DNA of 15,643 bases from DATKKK01 sp035542975 (GTDB taxonomy: Archaea > Thermoproteota > Bathyarchaeia > Bathyarchaeales > Bathycorpusculaceae), in NCBI GenBank assembly GCA_035542975.1, contig DATKKK010000090.1, forward strand, positions 1 to 15,643. Direction: 5' to 3'. Position 1 is the first letter of the stretch, and each line of letters opens with the position of its first letter. The notes beneath the pieces are model-generated. The model did not search any database and was not told where the DNA came from. It was given only the letters and a program-made list of their open reading frames with translations. Below, one piece after another: positions 5,706 through 13,839 of the stretch. Made by a program: the position numbers and the translations under genes.

Positions 5706-7355
5706 ATGTTCGAGGTAAGAAAATTGCGCTTAATAAAAGAGAAGAAAGCAATTTCAACTTTAGTTTTGGTTTTGTTAATATTATGTGCTGCCACGGTAGG
5801 TTCACTCGTGTCCTACTGGTGGGTGATGGGAAACTTTTATTTGGAACCCGAAAACACAGTAGCTCTAACGATAACAAACGCTACGTTCCCCGTTGATCAC
5901 GCGGATTATTTCACTTTCACGATAATAAATCCGTCAAATTCTATCTCTTCGACAAACATCACAACTATTTACTTGACAGCAGGAGAAAGCAACGTAACAC
6001 ACAATGTCACAACAACCTACCCCGACACGCTTCCCATAAAGATGGACAGAGCAACTTCAAAAACCATAAAGTGCTTCGAAAACTGGGGCGAACTCGCAGG
6101 GCAAAACATCACTATACATGTGTTACCATTAGAAGGTTCAGGGGCAACAAGAACAGTGGAAACAAAATTTGTAAAGATGGATTTGGAAGTTTTCTTTGAT
6201 GCAAACGCAAGTTGCACGCAGTTCAGCGCCTCGGTCACGAATGAGGTAGGTTCGGCAATCAACCTTACAATGACAAAAGTTCTCATCAACGAGTTCAGTT
6301 TGAAAGGAGAAAACTTGTCTAAAACATTGCCGCAGAACTTGACAAATAATGATGTCCCTGTTTCATTCGTGTGCGAGTATAATTGGGAAAATCTTGTAGA
6401 TAAAATTGTTCGTGTAGAAACCGCTGAAGGATACTATGCGGAAACGACCTCGAACGTCAATGCAAGTGTGCTGTTATCAATAGATGACGTGAAATTCAGC
6501 GAAACTAACTCGACCGAATTCAGCGTTACAGTCTCAAATTCGAACGTATCGAAGAACGCAGTTAACATAAACAAGATAGCCTTGACTTATGGTAATGGTT
6601 CAATACAGGATATAAATGGGAGCCTCACAACTCCGACGTTTAATTCAACTTACAGACTTGGAGTAAACAAGACTGTAACTTTCAATCATTGTATCTGGAA
6701 TTGGACAACCCACCGTGATGAAAACGTAACGATAACCGTGCATACAAAACAGAATTTCACAGCTGTTTCAAGAACAGTAATATCCCCACAATCAATCGTC
6801 TTCAAAATATCACCGATATTCAGCCTAAACAACACATCCTATTTCCTAGTAAACGTAACAAACACGCCAGTCTCACTAAAAAACATAACAGTCACACAGA
6901 TCAAAGTAAACAACACAATAGCTGGCATTACATCGCAACCAGTGCCAATAGGAGAATGGAGACAATTCACTTGTTCCCTGAACTGGGCAGATCTCCGGGG
7001 AGAAAAAGTTTATGTTTATGTCAACGCTTCAAACGTGATTGTTTCACAGATCTTAGCATTGCCTCATGTTCAGTTTGACGTTAAAGGACACGGAAAAACC
7101 AGTGATAAGACAAAGTTCAATGTCACCATCACGAGTAGCATCAACTCCTTTAATGCAACATTCGACAAAATAATTGTGATTCTTGGAAACAAGACAGTCT
7201 TCCAATGCGAAAACCTTGGCTTTTTAATCCAACCAAGCAATAATGTTACTCTTACTTTCCCATGGAACTGGAGCTCTATAGACCTCACACAGGTAACGAT
7301 AAGCGTGTACACTACTGAAAACCTAGTGTTCAATGGTACGATCACGGTAACTTAG
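5706..7355 (+). CDS. Pilin-like N-anchored surface protein with five tandem Asn-Trp repeat domains
   Basis: Unrecognised 549-residue exported protein. The N-terminus is basic and then strongly hydrophobic (EKKAISTLVLVLLILC, residues 12-27). It resembles the archaeal type IV pilin class III signal, with possible cleavage after KKA, or else is a plain N-terminal anchor. The remainder is about 95% extracellular beta-rich sequence full of Asn-x-Ser/Thr glycosylation sites. Five copies of one domain occur at about 52-140, 158-240, 256-347, 363-443 and 454-536. Each has an alternating-hydrophobic strand of FxFTIxN type early on and a signature C-x2-N-W followed by a final strand. The Trp lie at 127, 227, 333, 427 and 522; the fifth copy has Phe in place of Cys. 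There is no C-terminal anchor. A TTG at 5724 with GAGGT upstream is an attractive alternative start. Role probably structural or adhesive, by inference. Confidence 0.8.
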   Translation: MFEVRKLRLIKEKKAISTLVLVLLILCAATVGSLVSYWWVMGNFYLEPENTVALTITNATFPVDHADYFTFTIINPSNSISSTNITTIYLTAGESNVTHNVTTTYPDTLPIKMDRATSKTIKCFENWGELAGQNITIHVLPLEGSGATRTVETKFVKMDLEVFFDANASCTQFSASVTNEVGSAINLTMTKVLINEFSLKGENLSKTLPQNLTNNDVPVSFVCEYNWENLVDKIVRVETAEGYYAETTSNVNASVLLSIDDVKFSETNSTEFSVTVSNSNVSKNAVNINKIALTYGNGSIQDINGSLTTPTFNSTYRLGVNKTVTFNHCIWNWTTHRDENVTITVHTKQNFTAVSRTVISPQSIVFKISPIFSLNNTSYFLVNVTNTPVSLKNITVTQIKVNNTIAGITSQPVPIGEWRQFTCSLNWADLRGEKVYVYVNASNVIVSQILALPHVQFDVKGHGKTSDKTKFNVTITSSINSFNATFDKIIVILGNKTVFQCENLGFLIQPSNNVTLTFPWNWSSIDLTQVTISVYTTENLVFNGTITVT

Positions 7356-7374
7356 CGATACGCAAACAACAACC

Positions 7375-7381
7375 TTTATTT
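7375..7381 (+). promoter_or_regulatory. TATA box of the aminotransferase gene, overlapping a T-rich terminator
   Basis: TTTATTT is centred 26 bases before about 7404, leaving a leader of about 18 nt that carries the ribosome binding site. The same pyrimidine-rich stretch (7373-7388, with a T6 run) also looks like the termination tract of the preceding surface-protein gene. Confidence 0.4.
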
Positions 7382-7410
7382 CTTTTTTAATTCAGAAACT
7401 TGAGTTCTGG

Positions 7411-7418
7411 AAGGAGAT
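7411..7418 (+). promoter_or_regulatory. Ribosome binding site deciding a TTG start (aminotransferase)
   Basis: AAGGAGAT lies 3-5 bases before the TTG at 7422. No ATG or GTG lies in frame between here and the family's conserved N-terminal EYAIRDV, which starts 14 residues in, so TTG is the start. Confidence 0.7.
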
Positions 7419-7421
7419 AAC

Positions 7422-8642
7422 TTGGCAAGGGTAAAAGTTACTGAACGAACCCGCACGATTGAATATGCAATTCGCGACGTTATCGTCTACGCAAAACAGG
7501 TGGCAAAAACAGGGAAAAAAATCTATTACTTAAACATAGGCGACCCCGTTGCGTTTGATTTCAGCACTCCTCAAAACATCAAAGAAGCGTTAATGAAGGC
7601 GATTGAGGAAGGAGCAAACTTTTACTCCGCTTCTGAAGGGCTACCTGAACTGCGAGAAGCCATAAGTCAAAAAGAAAAAAGAATCAACGGTGTTGATGTT
7701 GCCGCTGACAACGTGATTGTTACTCAGGGAATTTCTGAGGGCATCCAAATGGTCATGGCGGCACTTATTGACGCTGGAGATGAAATTCTTCTTCCCGGAC
7801 CAACCTATCCGCCGTATCTTTCGTACGCCAGATTTTTCGGCGGAAAACCAATTACATATGAGACAGTTGAAGAGAATGGTTGGCAACCAAACATTGAAGA
7901 CTTGAGGAAAAAAATCTCGAAAAAAACTCGCGCCATCACCATTATTAACCCGAACAACCCATGCGGCGCACTTTACGAAGAGAAAGTGATAAAGCAAATG
8001 TTGGATTTGGCAGGAGAATACGACCTTCCAGTCTTATCAGACGAGATTTATGATCAAATAATATTCGAGAAAAAATTCGTAAGCACAGCACATTTGACAA
8101 AAGACGTCCCGATAATAGGCTTAAACGGTTTCTCAAAAGCACACTTGATGACTGGATGGAGACTTGGCTACGTCTATTTCCATGATAAAGAAAACGAACT
8201 GCAGGAACTGAAACAATGCGTCGAAAAAGAAGCGAGGATAAGGCTTTGTGCCAACACTCCAGTTCAGAAGGCAGGCGTGGCAGCGTTGAACGGGCCTCAA
8301 GATCACGTGAAAGAAACTGTTAGAAAGCTTCAGCAGAGAAGAGATTATGCATGGAAACGGCTTAATGAGATTGAAGGTGTGAGTTGCGCGAAACCAGAGG
8401 CAGCCTTCTACGTGTTTCCAAAAATTCATGGAGTAGGAACGAGATGGAAGACAGACTTCGAATTTGTTTTAGACTTGCTGAAAGAAACTGGCGTGCTATT
8501 CGTGCATGGCTCTGGCTTTGACCCAGTTTACGGTGCAGGGCACGTTAGAGGAGTCATCTTACCACCAGTTGAAAAGCTTGAGCAAGCGCTAAATGAATTG
8601 GAACGATTCATGGAAAAGAAAGTAAGTAGATTGTTTGAATAA
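7422..8642 (+). CDS. alaT: Class I/II aminotransferase, alanine-aminotransferase type
   Basis: Cytoplasmic PLP enzyme moving an amino group between an amino acid (probably alanine) and 2-oxoglutarate. Its 406 residues align along the whole length, as I recall it, with the Pyrococcus furiosus alanine aminotransferase: EYAIRDV, LNIGDPVAFDF, SEGLPELR, PGPTYPPY, ARIRL-x-NTP and LFVHGSGF all recur. Catalytic features are in place: PLP lysine Lys239 (GFSKAH), Asn179 in NPNNPCGAL, Asp207 and Tyr210 in SDEIYD, and the substrate-carboxylate Arg376 in GHVRGV. It has its own promoter and sits between two surface-protein genes with no evident functional link to them. Specificity for alanine rather than another substrate rests on overall resemblance only. 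Confidence 0.9.
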   Translation: MARVKVTERTRTIEYAIRDVIVYAKQVAKTGKKIYYLNIGDPVAFDFSTPQNIKEALMKAIEEGANFYSASEGLPELREAISQKEKRINGVDVAADNVIVTQGISEGIQMVMAALIDAGDEILLPGPTYPPYLSYARFFGGKPITYETVEENGWQPNIEDLRKKISKKTRAITIINPNNPCGALYEEKVIKQMLDLAGEYDLPVLSDEIYDQIIFEKKFVSTAHLTKDVPIIGLNGFSKAHLMTGWRLGYVYFHDKENELQELKQCVEKEARIRLCANTPVQKAGVAALNGPQDHVKETVRKLQQRRDYAWKRLNEIEGVSCAKPEAAFYVFPKIHGVGTRWKTDFEFVLDLLKETGVLFVHGSGFDPVYGAGHVRGVILPPVEKLEQALNELERFMEKKVSRLFE

Positions 8643-8715
8643 CATATTTTACTCAAATACTTCAAATCTACGGGTGACGGGTTGGAGGTCTTGCAATTAT
8701 CAATTAGGGTTATTT

Positions 8716-8729
8716 CGAAAGTTATATAA
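8716..8729 (+). promoter_or_regulatory. BRE/TATA promoter of the NosD-like gene
   Basis: CGAAA (8716-8720) followed by TTATATAA (8722-8729) is the clearest archaeal promoter in the window. The expected start near 8751 leaves a leader of about 12 nt before the ATG at 8764, with no clear Shine-Dalgarno sequence. Two closer ATGs (8754, 8757) are out of frame. Confidence 0.7.
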
Positions 8730-8763
8730 GTAAGCAAACATTATCAAGAACAGATGATGTATC

Positions 8764-10668
8764 ATGGATAGAAGACACACAGCCGTTTTGATTCTTTGTG
8801 TCCTAATGACTTCCTTGTCACGCATTCAACTGAGTTCAGTTGTAATAGTAAAGGCTCCAAGCGGATATTTGGTTCATAACCTTAACACCGGAATAAACTA
8901 CACGACAATTCAGTCCGCAATAAATGCTTCAGAAACCATAAATGGGCACACAATCTTCGTAGAAAGCGGAACATTCTACGAAAACGTGTTCATAAACAAG
9001 TCAATTATGCTTGTTGGCGAAAATAAGGAAACAACAATTATCGATGGAAGCGGGATCAATGATGTGGTCACGCTTGCTGCTTCCAATGTTACGATAACTG
9101 GTTTCACCATAATGAACGGCTGGGATAACCGAATTGGTTATGAAGGAATAAAACTGATGTATGTTAATAATTGTAACATTACAAGAAATATTATAAAAAA
9201 CAACAATATTGCTGTGAGTCTACTTGATTATTCCTCAAAAAACACTATACAGGGGAATATAATGAAAAACAACTCACGCTCTGGAATCGAGTTTTGGATT
9301 AGCTGTAATAATAACACCATTTCGGACAATAACATTACAACCTGCGGGGTCTGCCTTTCTTTAGGAAATGTCTGTGATAACAACACTGTTGTAGGAAACA
9401 ACTTGAGGGACAACGGTTTCGGCATAACGCTATACAATTCAGAAAACAGTAGAATCTGTGAAAATGACGTTCAAAACAATACATATGATGGTATCGAGCT
9501 TGAATTCTGCAAAAACATTGTGATGTCATACAACAATGTGACTAAAAACGAGTTGGGAATCTGCCTTATAGATTGTTCAAATATAACTATGCGGAACAAC
9601 ACGATGCTTAGTAACAAGTATAATTTTGAAGTAGATGGCAGAACGCCTTCGGAATACATGAACGACGTAGATATGTCAAATAGTGTCAATGAGAAACCCA
9701 TAGTCTATTTGACCAACATACAAAACATCACCATAGAACCTTCAGTCTATCCAGACATAGGATGTTTGATAGTAGCAAACTCGACAAAGGTGATTATCCG
9801 AAACATGGAAATGAAAGATAATTACGAAGGAGTCGCCCTGCCCTTCACCTCCGATTGCTTGGTTCAAAACTTGACTGTTGCAGATAATCACTACGGCATT
9901 TACCTTCGCCATTCTGTAAACAACACAGTTACTCTTAACAATATGGTAAATAATGCGGTTGGTTTAAAACTATATATCAGTTCAGACCGCAACAACATTA
10001 GTCGCAACTACATATCAGGAAATAGCATTGGAATCTATGTTGGCTATTCTTCAGATAATTGTTTCTTCTTCAACAACCTGATGGACAATCTTGCTCATGT
10101 ACATAACGAAGATTCTAACTATCCTAATGTCTGGGATAATGGATATCCTTTTGGAGGAAACTATTGGGGCGACTATGCTGAGACAGACGCAAACCATGAC
10201 GGAATCGGAGATTATCCCTACGTCGCAGACGCGAACAACACAGATAATTACCCATTAATGGGTATGTTGCACAGATACTGTGTCACATCAGAATGCTATG
10301 TTGATGTCATCTCGAACTCAACCATAAACAGTTTCGAGTTTTTGGAATCTAATAACACGATTATAATGTACGCTTCTAACGCTACTACAAATCAAACATT
10401 CGGCTTCTGCAGAATCCTTATTCCCCACACTCTGATGACAACTCCCTGCGTTACAGTAAATGGAACAGAGCCATACTTCGCGAACAATACATTATGTGAC
10501 AATGGCACTCACAGATGGATTTATATTAGCTACCAACATTCAACGCTCAAGATAGTCATAGTCTACGAATACTCATCATTGTTTGTGCTAATACTGTTTA
10601 TGACAGCAACCGCCTTCCTCACCATTGCTTACAAACGAAAAATTGGAGCTACAAAGAAACTGACTTGA
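8764..10668 (+). CDS. NosD-like parallel beta-helix surface protein with C-terminal anchor
   Basis: A 634-residue exported protein. A hydrophobic signal lies at about 5-30. A pectate-lyase/NosD-type right-handed beta-helix runs from about 45 to 445, shown by repeated N-x-I-x-x-N-x-I turns. The start is typical (NYTTIQSAIN, IFVESGTFYENV), and so is the closing region (GGNYWGDY, then the calcium-type loop DANHDGIGD at 475-483). A beta domain at about 505-599 with many sequons follows. The tail is EYSS at 602-605, a hydrophobic stretch with LFMTAT, then KRK, the same plan as the cohesin protein's tail. Archaeal relatives are surface proteins thought to bind or cleave polysaccharides. No catalytic residues are identifiable, so activity is open. 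Seventeen Cys in the mature protein, nine of them between 137 and 271, is unusual for a secreted protein. Confidence 0.85.
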   Translation: MDRRHTAVLILCVLMTSLSRIQLSSVVIVKAPSGYLVHNLNTGINYTTIQSAINASETINGHTIFVESGTFYENVFINKSIMLVGENKETTIIDGSGINDVVTLAASNVTITGFTIMNGWDNRIGYEGIKLMYVNNCNITRNIIKNNNIAVSLLDYSSKNTIQGNIMKNNSRSGIEFWISCNNNTISDNNITTCGVCLSLGNVCDNNTVVGNNLRDNGFGITLYNSENSRICENDVQNNTYDGIELEFCKNIVMSYNNVTKNELGICLIDCSNITMRNNTMLSNKYNFEVDGRTPSEYMNDVDMSNSVNEKPIVYLTNIQNITIEPSVYPDIGCLIVANSTKVIIRNMEMKDNYEGVALPFTSDCLVQNLTVADNHYGIYLRHSVNNTVTLNNMVNNAVGLKLYISSDRNNISRNYISGNSIGIYVGYSSDNCFFFNNLMDNLAHVHNEDSNYPNVWDNGYPFGGNYWGDYAETDANHDGIGDYPYVADANNTDNYPLMGMLHRYCVTSECYVDVISNSTINSFEFLESNNTIIMYASNATTNQTFGFCRILIPHTLMTTPCVTVNGTEPYFANNTLCDNGTHRWIYISYQHSTLKIVIVYEYSSLFVLILFMTATAFLTIAYKRKIGATKKLT

Positions 10669-10742
10669 AACAAAGATCAGTTTTCTTATTCATTTAATAA
10701 ATGATCCGTGTAAGAAAAAGAAGAAAAGGGCGATAGCTTTCT
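10669..10742. terminator. Bidirectional terminator between NosD-like gene and ilvE
   Basis: The gap between converging genes has a perfect 7-bp palindrome with one central base, TCATTTA-A-TAAATGA (10690-10704). For the plus strand a TTTTCTTATT tract precedes it; for the minus strand the tract after ilvE reads CTTTTCTTCTTTTTCTT (about 10712-10728), a typical archaeal oligo-T terminator. Confidence 0.55.
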
Positions 10743-11633
10743 TCATTTGTAGATGGGTATTCCTTGGTTTGAGTCACGAACCAGTTTAGAGAATTCTTCC
10801 ATCAACTTCTTCGTTATAGGACCTGGGTTTCCAGTATCTATCGTTCGTTTGTTTATCTCCCTCACAGGCACCACTTCCGCGGCAGTTCCAGTGAAGAACA
10901 CTTCTTCTGCGTTGAACAACTCGTAAGGCGTTATGTTCTTCTCTTTCACTTCATACCCAAGCTTTCGAGCAAGCTTCATCACTTCTTCAGCAGTTATTCC
11001 CGGCAACGCACCTGTATAACTCGGTGGAGTGTACAATTTTCCGTTCTTGACTATGAAGATATTTTCTGCTACGCCCTCGCATATGAAGCCATTCTTGTCG
11101 AGGCATATGGCTTCGTCAACTCCGCTTATGTTTGCTTCAATCTTTGCTAGTATGCTGTTGAGGTAGTTGAGTGATTTAATCTCGTGAGAAGTTGCGTCCA
11201 CGGGGTCTCTCTTAACCCAAGAAAGCATAGCTGTGACGCCTTTTTCTTTAGCCTCGCCCTTATGCAAGGCAATAGTGTCGGTTATCACGATTATCGTTGG
11301 TTTCGAGCATTTTTTCGGATTTAATCCTAAGTCTCCAACTCCCCTGGTAACGACAAGACGGATGTAAGCGTCTTTCAAGTCGTTTTTTCGCAAGGTGTCC
11401 AGAACTGCTTTTATCATGTCTTCTTTTTTCATCGGAATTTCAAGCATTATCATGTGCGCTGAACGGTAAAGCCTGTCAACATGTTCCTTAAGCTTGAACA
11501 CTGAGTTGTTATAGGCGCGGATTCCTTCAAAAATGCCATCCCCATACAAAAGTCCATGATCAAATACTGAAATCTTCGCTTGAGACTTTGGATAGTAGCT
11601 GCCGTCTATGTAAACCTGTAATTCTTTTTCCAA
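10743..11633 (-). CDS. ilvE: Branched-chain amino acid aminotransferase (class IV)
   Basis: Cytoplasmic PLP enzyme interconverting leucine, isoleucine and valine with their 2-oxo acids. The 296 residues fit the family (about 290-305). Seen in order: the N-terminal ISVFDHGLLYGDGIFEGIRAY, Arg at TRGVGDLGLNP, the PLP lysine Lys153 in SHEIKSLNYLNS, Glu186 in CEGVAENIF, GALPGITAEEV, and the phosphate-binding FFTGTAAEVVPV. This pattern distinguishes it from D-amino-acid transaminase and ADC lyase. The usual GITR is GITA here, a change near the cofactor that may be lineage-specific. Start is TTG at 11633, with only a weak GGGGAC about 6 nt upstream; the family's N-terminus supports it. Two TATA-like stretches (about 11663-11670 and 11682-11688) precede it. 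It follows thrS by 85 bp on the same strand. Confidence 0.93.
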   Translation of the reverse strand: MEKELQVYIDGSYYPKSQAKISVFDHGLLYGDGIFEGIRAYNNSVFKLKEHVDRLYRSAHMIMLEIPMKKEDMIKAVLDTLRKNDLKDAYIRLVVTRGVGDLGLNPKKCSKPTIIVITDTIALHKGEAKEKGVTAMLSWVKRDPVDATSHEIKSLNYLNSILAKIEANISGVDEAICLDKNGFICEGVAENIFIVKNGKLYTPPSYTGALPGITAEEVMKLARKLGYEVKEKNITPYELFNAEEVFFTGTAAEVVPVREINKRTIDTGNPGPITKKLMEEFSKLVRDSNQGIPIYK

Positions 11634-11718
11634 AGTTTTGTCCCCTATGTTAGAGGAGTTAGTGTATAAAACTGAGGTTTGATATAGTTTTTGGCAGTTC
11701 CCCGCGTTTTCAGCATTG

Positions 11719-13587
11719 TCAACCGTGGAATTGTGGCCTTTTCGAGAGATATTTAGGCAGAGGCAACGGCTTGAACGGTTTGTCCTTTGTCATCTTTTCA
11801 ATTTCGTTCACGAGTTCTTCAGGCTTCATCTTGCGCATTTCACCAGTTTTTCTATCTCTCACGGGCAACAAACCAGAGTCTAGTTCTTTTTGTCCAACAA
11901 CCACGACGTAGGGCACCCATTCTGTTTCAGCTTCTCGGATTCTCTTCTGCAAAGTCAACTGTCGATCGTCAATGTCCACGCGTACACAGTGTTTTTCCAT
12001 TTTTTCAGTCAACTTCTCAACGTCTTCGAGGAAATCGTCTGATATCGGAATCATGCGCACCTGTGTCGGCGAAAGCCATGTTGGAAACATCGGAGGTTTG
12101 CCGCTTTGCTGGTCTTTGTAGGCTCTTTCCAAGAGCGCATAAACTACTCTTTCAATCGCGCCGCTCGGCGAACAATGTAGAATTAACGGCTGATGTTTTT
12201 CGCCTTTTTCATCAACATAAGTTATGTCGTACCTCTGAGCGTTTTCAACATCAATCTGGTCTGTTGACAGGGCCGCAGCCTTGTTTTGATTGTCTACAAA
12301 GTTGAAATCCCATTTCAGCACGAAATAGAAGAAGCGTTCCTTCCACATTTCAATCAGTACTGGCTTGCCCACGATTTTAGCTAAAGACGTGATGAAATCC
12401 TTGTTTTCAGCGTAGAAGTCCTTGGTGAACCGTAATGCTACTTCATAATCGTTTTCAGACAAGCCTATTTCTTTCTGAATCTGCATACAAAGCTTGAGCC
12501 TCACTGCGAATTCTTTCTTGGCTTGAGCCAGATCCGTGCAGAAAGCATGGCAGTCGGGCATGCTGAAAGCTCTCAAACGCCTTAGACCAACGACTTCGCC
12601 GCTCTTCTCTCGTCTGAAACTGTAACGGGTAAGCTCGTAAACTTTTAGCGGCATGTGCTTGTAAGAGAACTGTGCATCATGAACCATCAGGAACTGACCA
12701 AAGCATGCAGCAAACCGCAAGAACAATTCCTTATCATCAGACTTCAGCAAATACTGTCTTGCAGGGAAACGGTTCATGTAGTCTGCCAAGCTTGGATGAT
12801 GAAAATCATACATGACGGGCGTTTCAACTTCCATCGCGCCATACTCAGTCATCTTGGCGGTGACAAACTGCTCAAGCAGGGATTTGACCAACCTCCCCTT
12901 CGGATACCAACGTATGTTTCCAGGGTCGCTTCCTGCTTCGTAGTCAGCTATTTCCAACCGTTTCATCAAGGGCACGTGAGGGGGCATTTGTTGGCTTGCT
13001 CTGACCTTGGAGATTTCGTATTTCGCGAATTTTTCGAGGTTTTCGTGACCTTTAAAATTGAAATCTTCGACGGGAGTCATCTTTCCGTCTGGCTGGAGAA
13101 TATGCCAAAAAGACTGCATCTTTTCTTCTGCTTTAATTGCTTCTGAAACTTTTTCTTCCTTTTTCTCCTTCTCTTCAGTTGGCAGAATAGTGCGTGCTTG
13201 TTCTGCAAGCGGATGCCCTTTTATGGAAATCGTGAATTGCTTGTTCCAACCGAACGGCGCACGGTATGTTTCTATTCCTTTTTCCTTAGCGTAGGCTTCC
13301 ATGGCTTTGACTACTTCAAGCGCTTCAGCAGGCTTTGACAGGTTACTACTCAAGTGCGCATACGGATAAATCAGGATTTTGTTTACTTTCAGCTTTCCAA
13401 GAAAAGCGCGAACTTCGTCTATTGCTTTTTGCGCGGCGGTTTCATTATCGCCTTCCTCTACTGCGATAAAAAGCACCACGATTTCTTCAAGTCGCACTTC
13501 TTTCTTTTCTGCTTCTTCAGCCGTGGCTATTTCTTTCTGCACGGGCTTGTACTCGATGAAGTTTGAATGCAATTGCAACATGCGCAT
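11719..13587 (-). CDS. thrS: Threonyl-tRNA synthetase, archaeal type
   Basis: Charges tRNA-Thr with threonine. The 622-residue protein begins with the archaeal editing domain (about 1-135: MRMLQLHSNF, RAPFGWNKQFTISIKGHP), which removes serine and is related to D-aminoacyl-tRNA deacylase. A Lys/Glu-rich linker follows (about 136-156). The class II core runs from about 200 to 505, with predicted zinc ligands Cys295 (RFAACFG), His347 (MPDCHAFC) and His471 (LILHCSPSG). Motif 2 is TRYSFRREKSG (320-330) and motif 3 GAIERV (476-481). The anticodon-binding domain covers about 508-600. The ATG at 13587 has GAGGT 8 nt upstream. It is the last gene of a likely operon, 18 bp after a small zinc-protein gene. 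Confidence 0.96.
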   Translation of the reverse strand: MRMLQLHSNFIEYKPVQKEIATAEEAEKKEVRLEEIVVLFIAVEEGDNETAAQKAIDEVRAFLGKLKVNKILIYPYAHLSSNLSKPAEALEVVKAMEAYAKEKGIETYRAPFGWNKQFTISIKGHPLAEQARTILPTEEKEKKEEKVSEAIKAEEKMQSFWHILQPDGKMTPVEDFNFKGHENLEKFAKYEISKVRASQQMPPHVPLMKRLEIADYEAGSDPGNIRWYPKGRLVKSLLEQFVTAKMTEYGAMEVETPVMYDFHHPSLADYMNRFPARQYLLKSDDKELFLRFAACFGQFLMVHDAQFSYKHMPLKVYELTRYSFRREKSGEVVGLRRLRAFSMPDCHAFCTDLAQAKKEFAVRLKLCMQIQKEIGLSENDYEVALRFTKDFYAENKDFITSLAKIVGKPVLIEMWKERFFYFVLKWDFNFVDNQNKAAALSTDQIDVENAQRYDITYVDEKGEKHQPLILHCSPSGAIERVVYALLERAYKDQQSGKPPMFPTWLSPTQVRMIPISDDFLEDVEKLTEKMEKHCVRVDIDDRQLTLQKRIREAETEWVPYVVVVGQKELDSGLLPVRDRKTGEMRKMKPEELVNEIEKMTKDKPFKPLPLPKYLSKRPQFHG

Positions 13588-13605
13588 ACGGGGTTACCTC
13601 TTCAA

Positions 13606-13809
13606 TCAGCCACTGAAACGCCATTTCTCAAGCTGTTTGTCTTTTTTAGTCTTCTTCTTGTACTCTTTATAATGTTCCTTGCACAGGTAGGCACGTTTCT
13701 CACCGACGCCAACCTTCAACCCAGCAGACCTAACCTTGTCCACTGCCAACGAGCGGACAGCTTCCTTTCCACACACGCTACATTTTACGCCTTTGTCAAT
13801 TCGTCCCAA
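13606..13809 (-). CDS. Small zinc-binding protein between pfkB and thrS
   Basis: Hypothetical basic protein of 67 residues. A metal site is likely from Cys10-x2-Cys13 (KCSVCGKEA) and Cys44-x2-His47 (YLCKEHYKEY); a very Lys-rich C-terminus (KEYKKKTKKDKQ) suggests RNA or ribosome binding. The TTG start at 13809 has GAGGT 8 nt upstream, so it is a real translated frame. It starts 30 bp after the pfkB stop and ends 18 bp before thrS. Its position next to thrS hints at a translation-linked job, but that is inference; I do not recognise the family. Confidence 0.75.
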   Translation of the reverse strand: MGRIDKGVKCSVCGKEAVRSLAVDKVRSAGLKVGVGEKRAYLCKEHYKEYKKKTKKDKQLEKWRFSG

Positions 13810-13839
13810 AGTTATGTACCTCTTCCAATAGAATATGCG

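Noticed and set aside
10186..10212. DANHDGIGD loop in the NosD-like protein as a dockerin partner for the cohesin
   Set aside because: It is a single calcium-type loop with no second copy, and the position-12 Asp of dockerins is missing. The same loop after GGNYW is a regular feature of archaeal NosD-like proteins.
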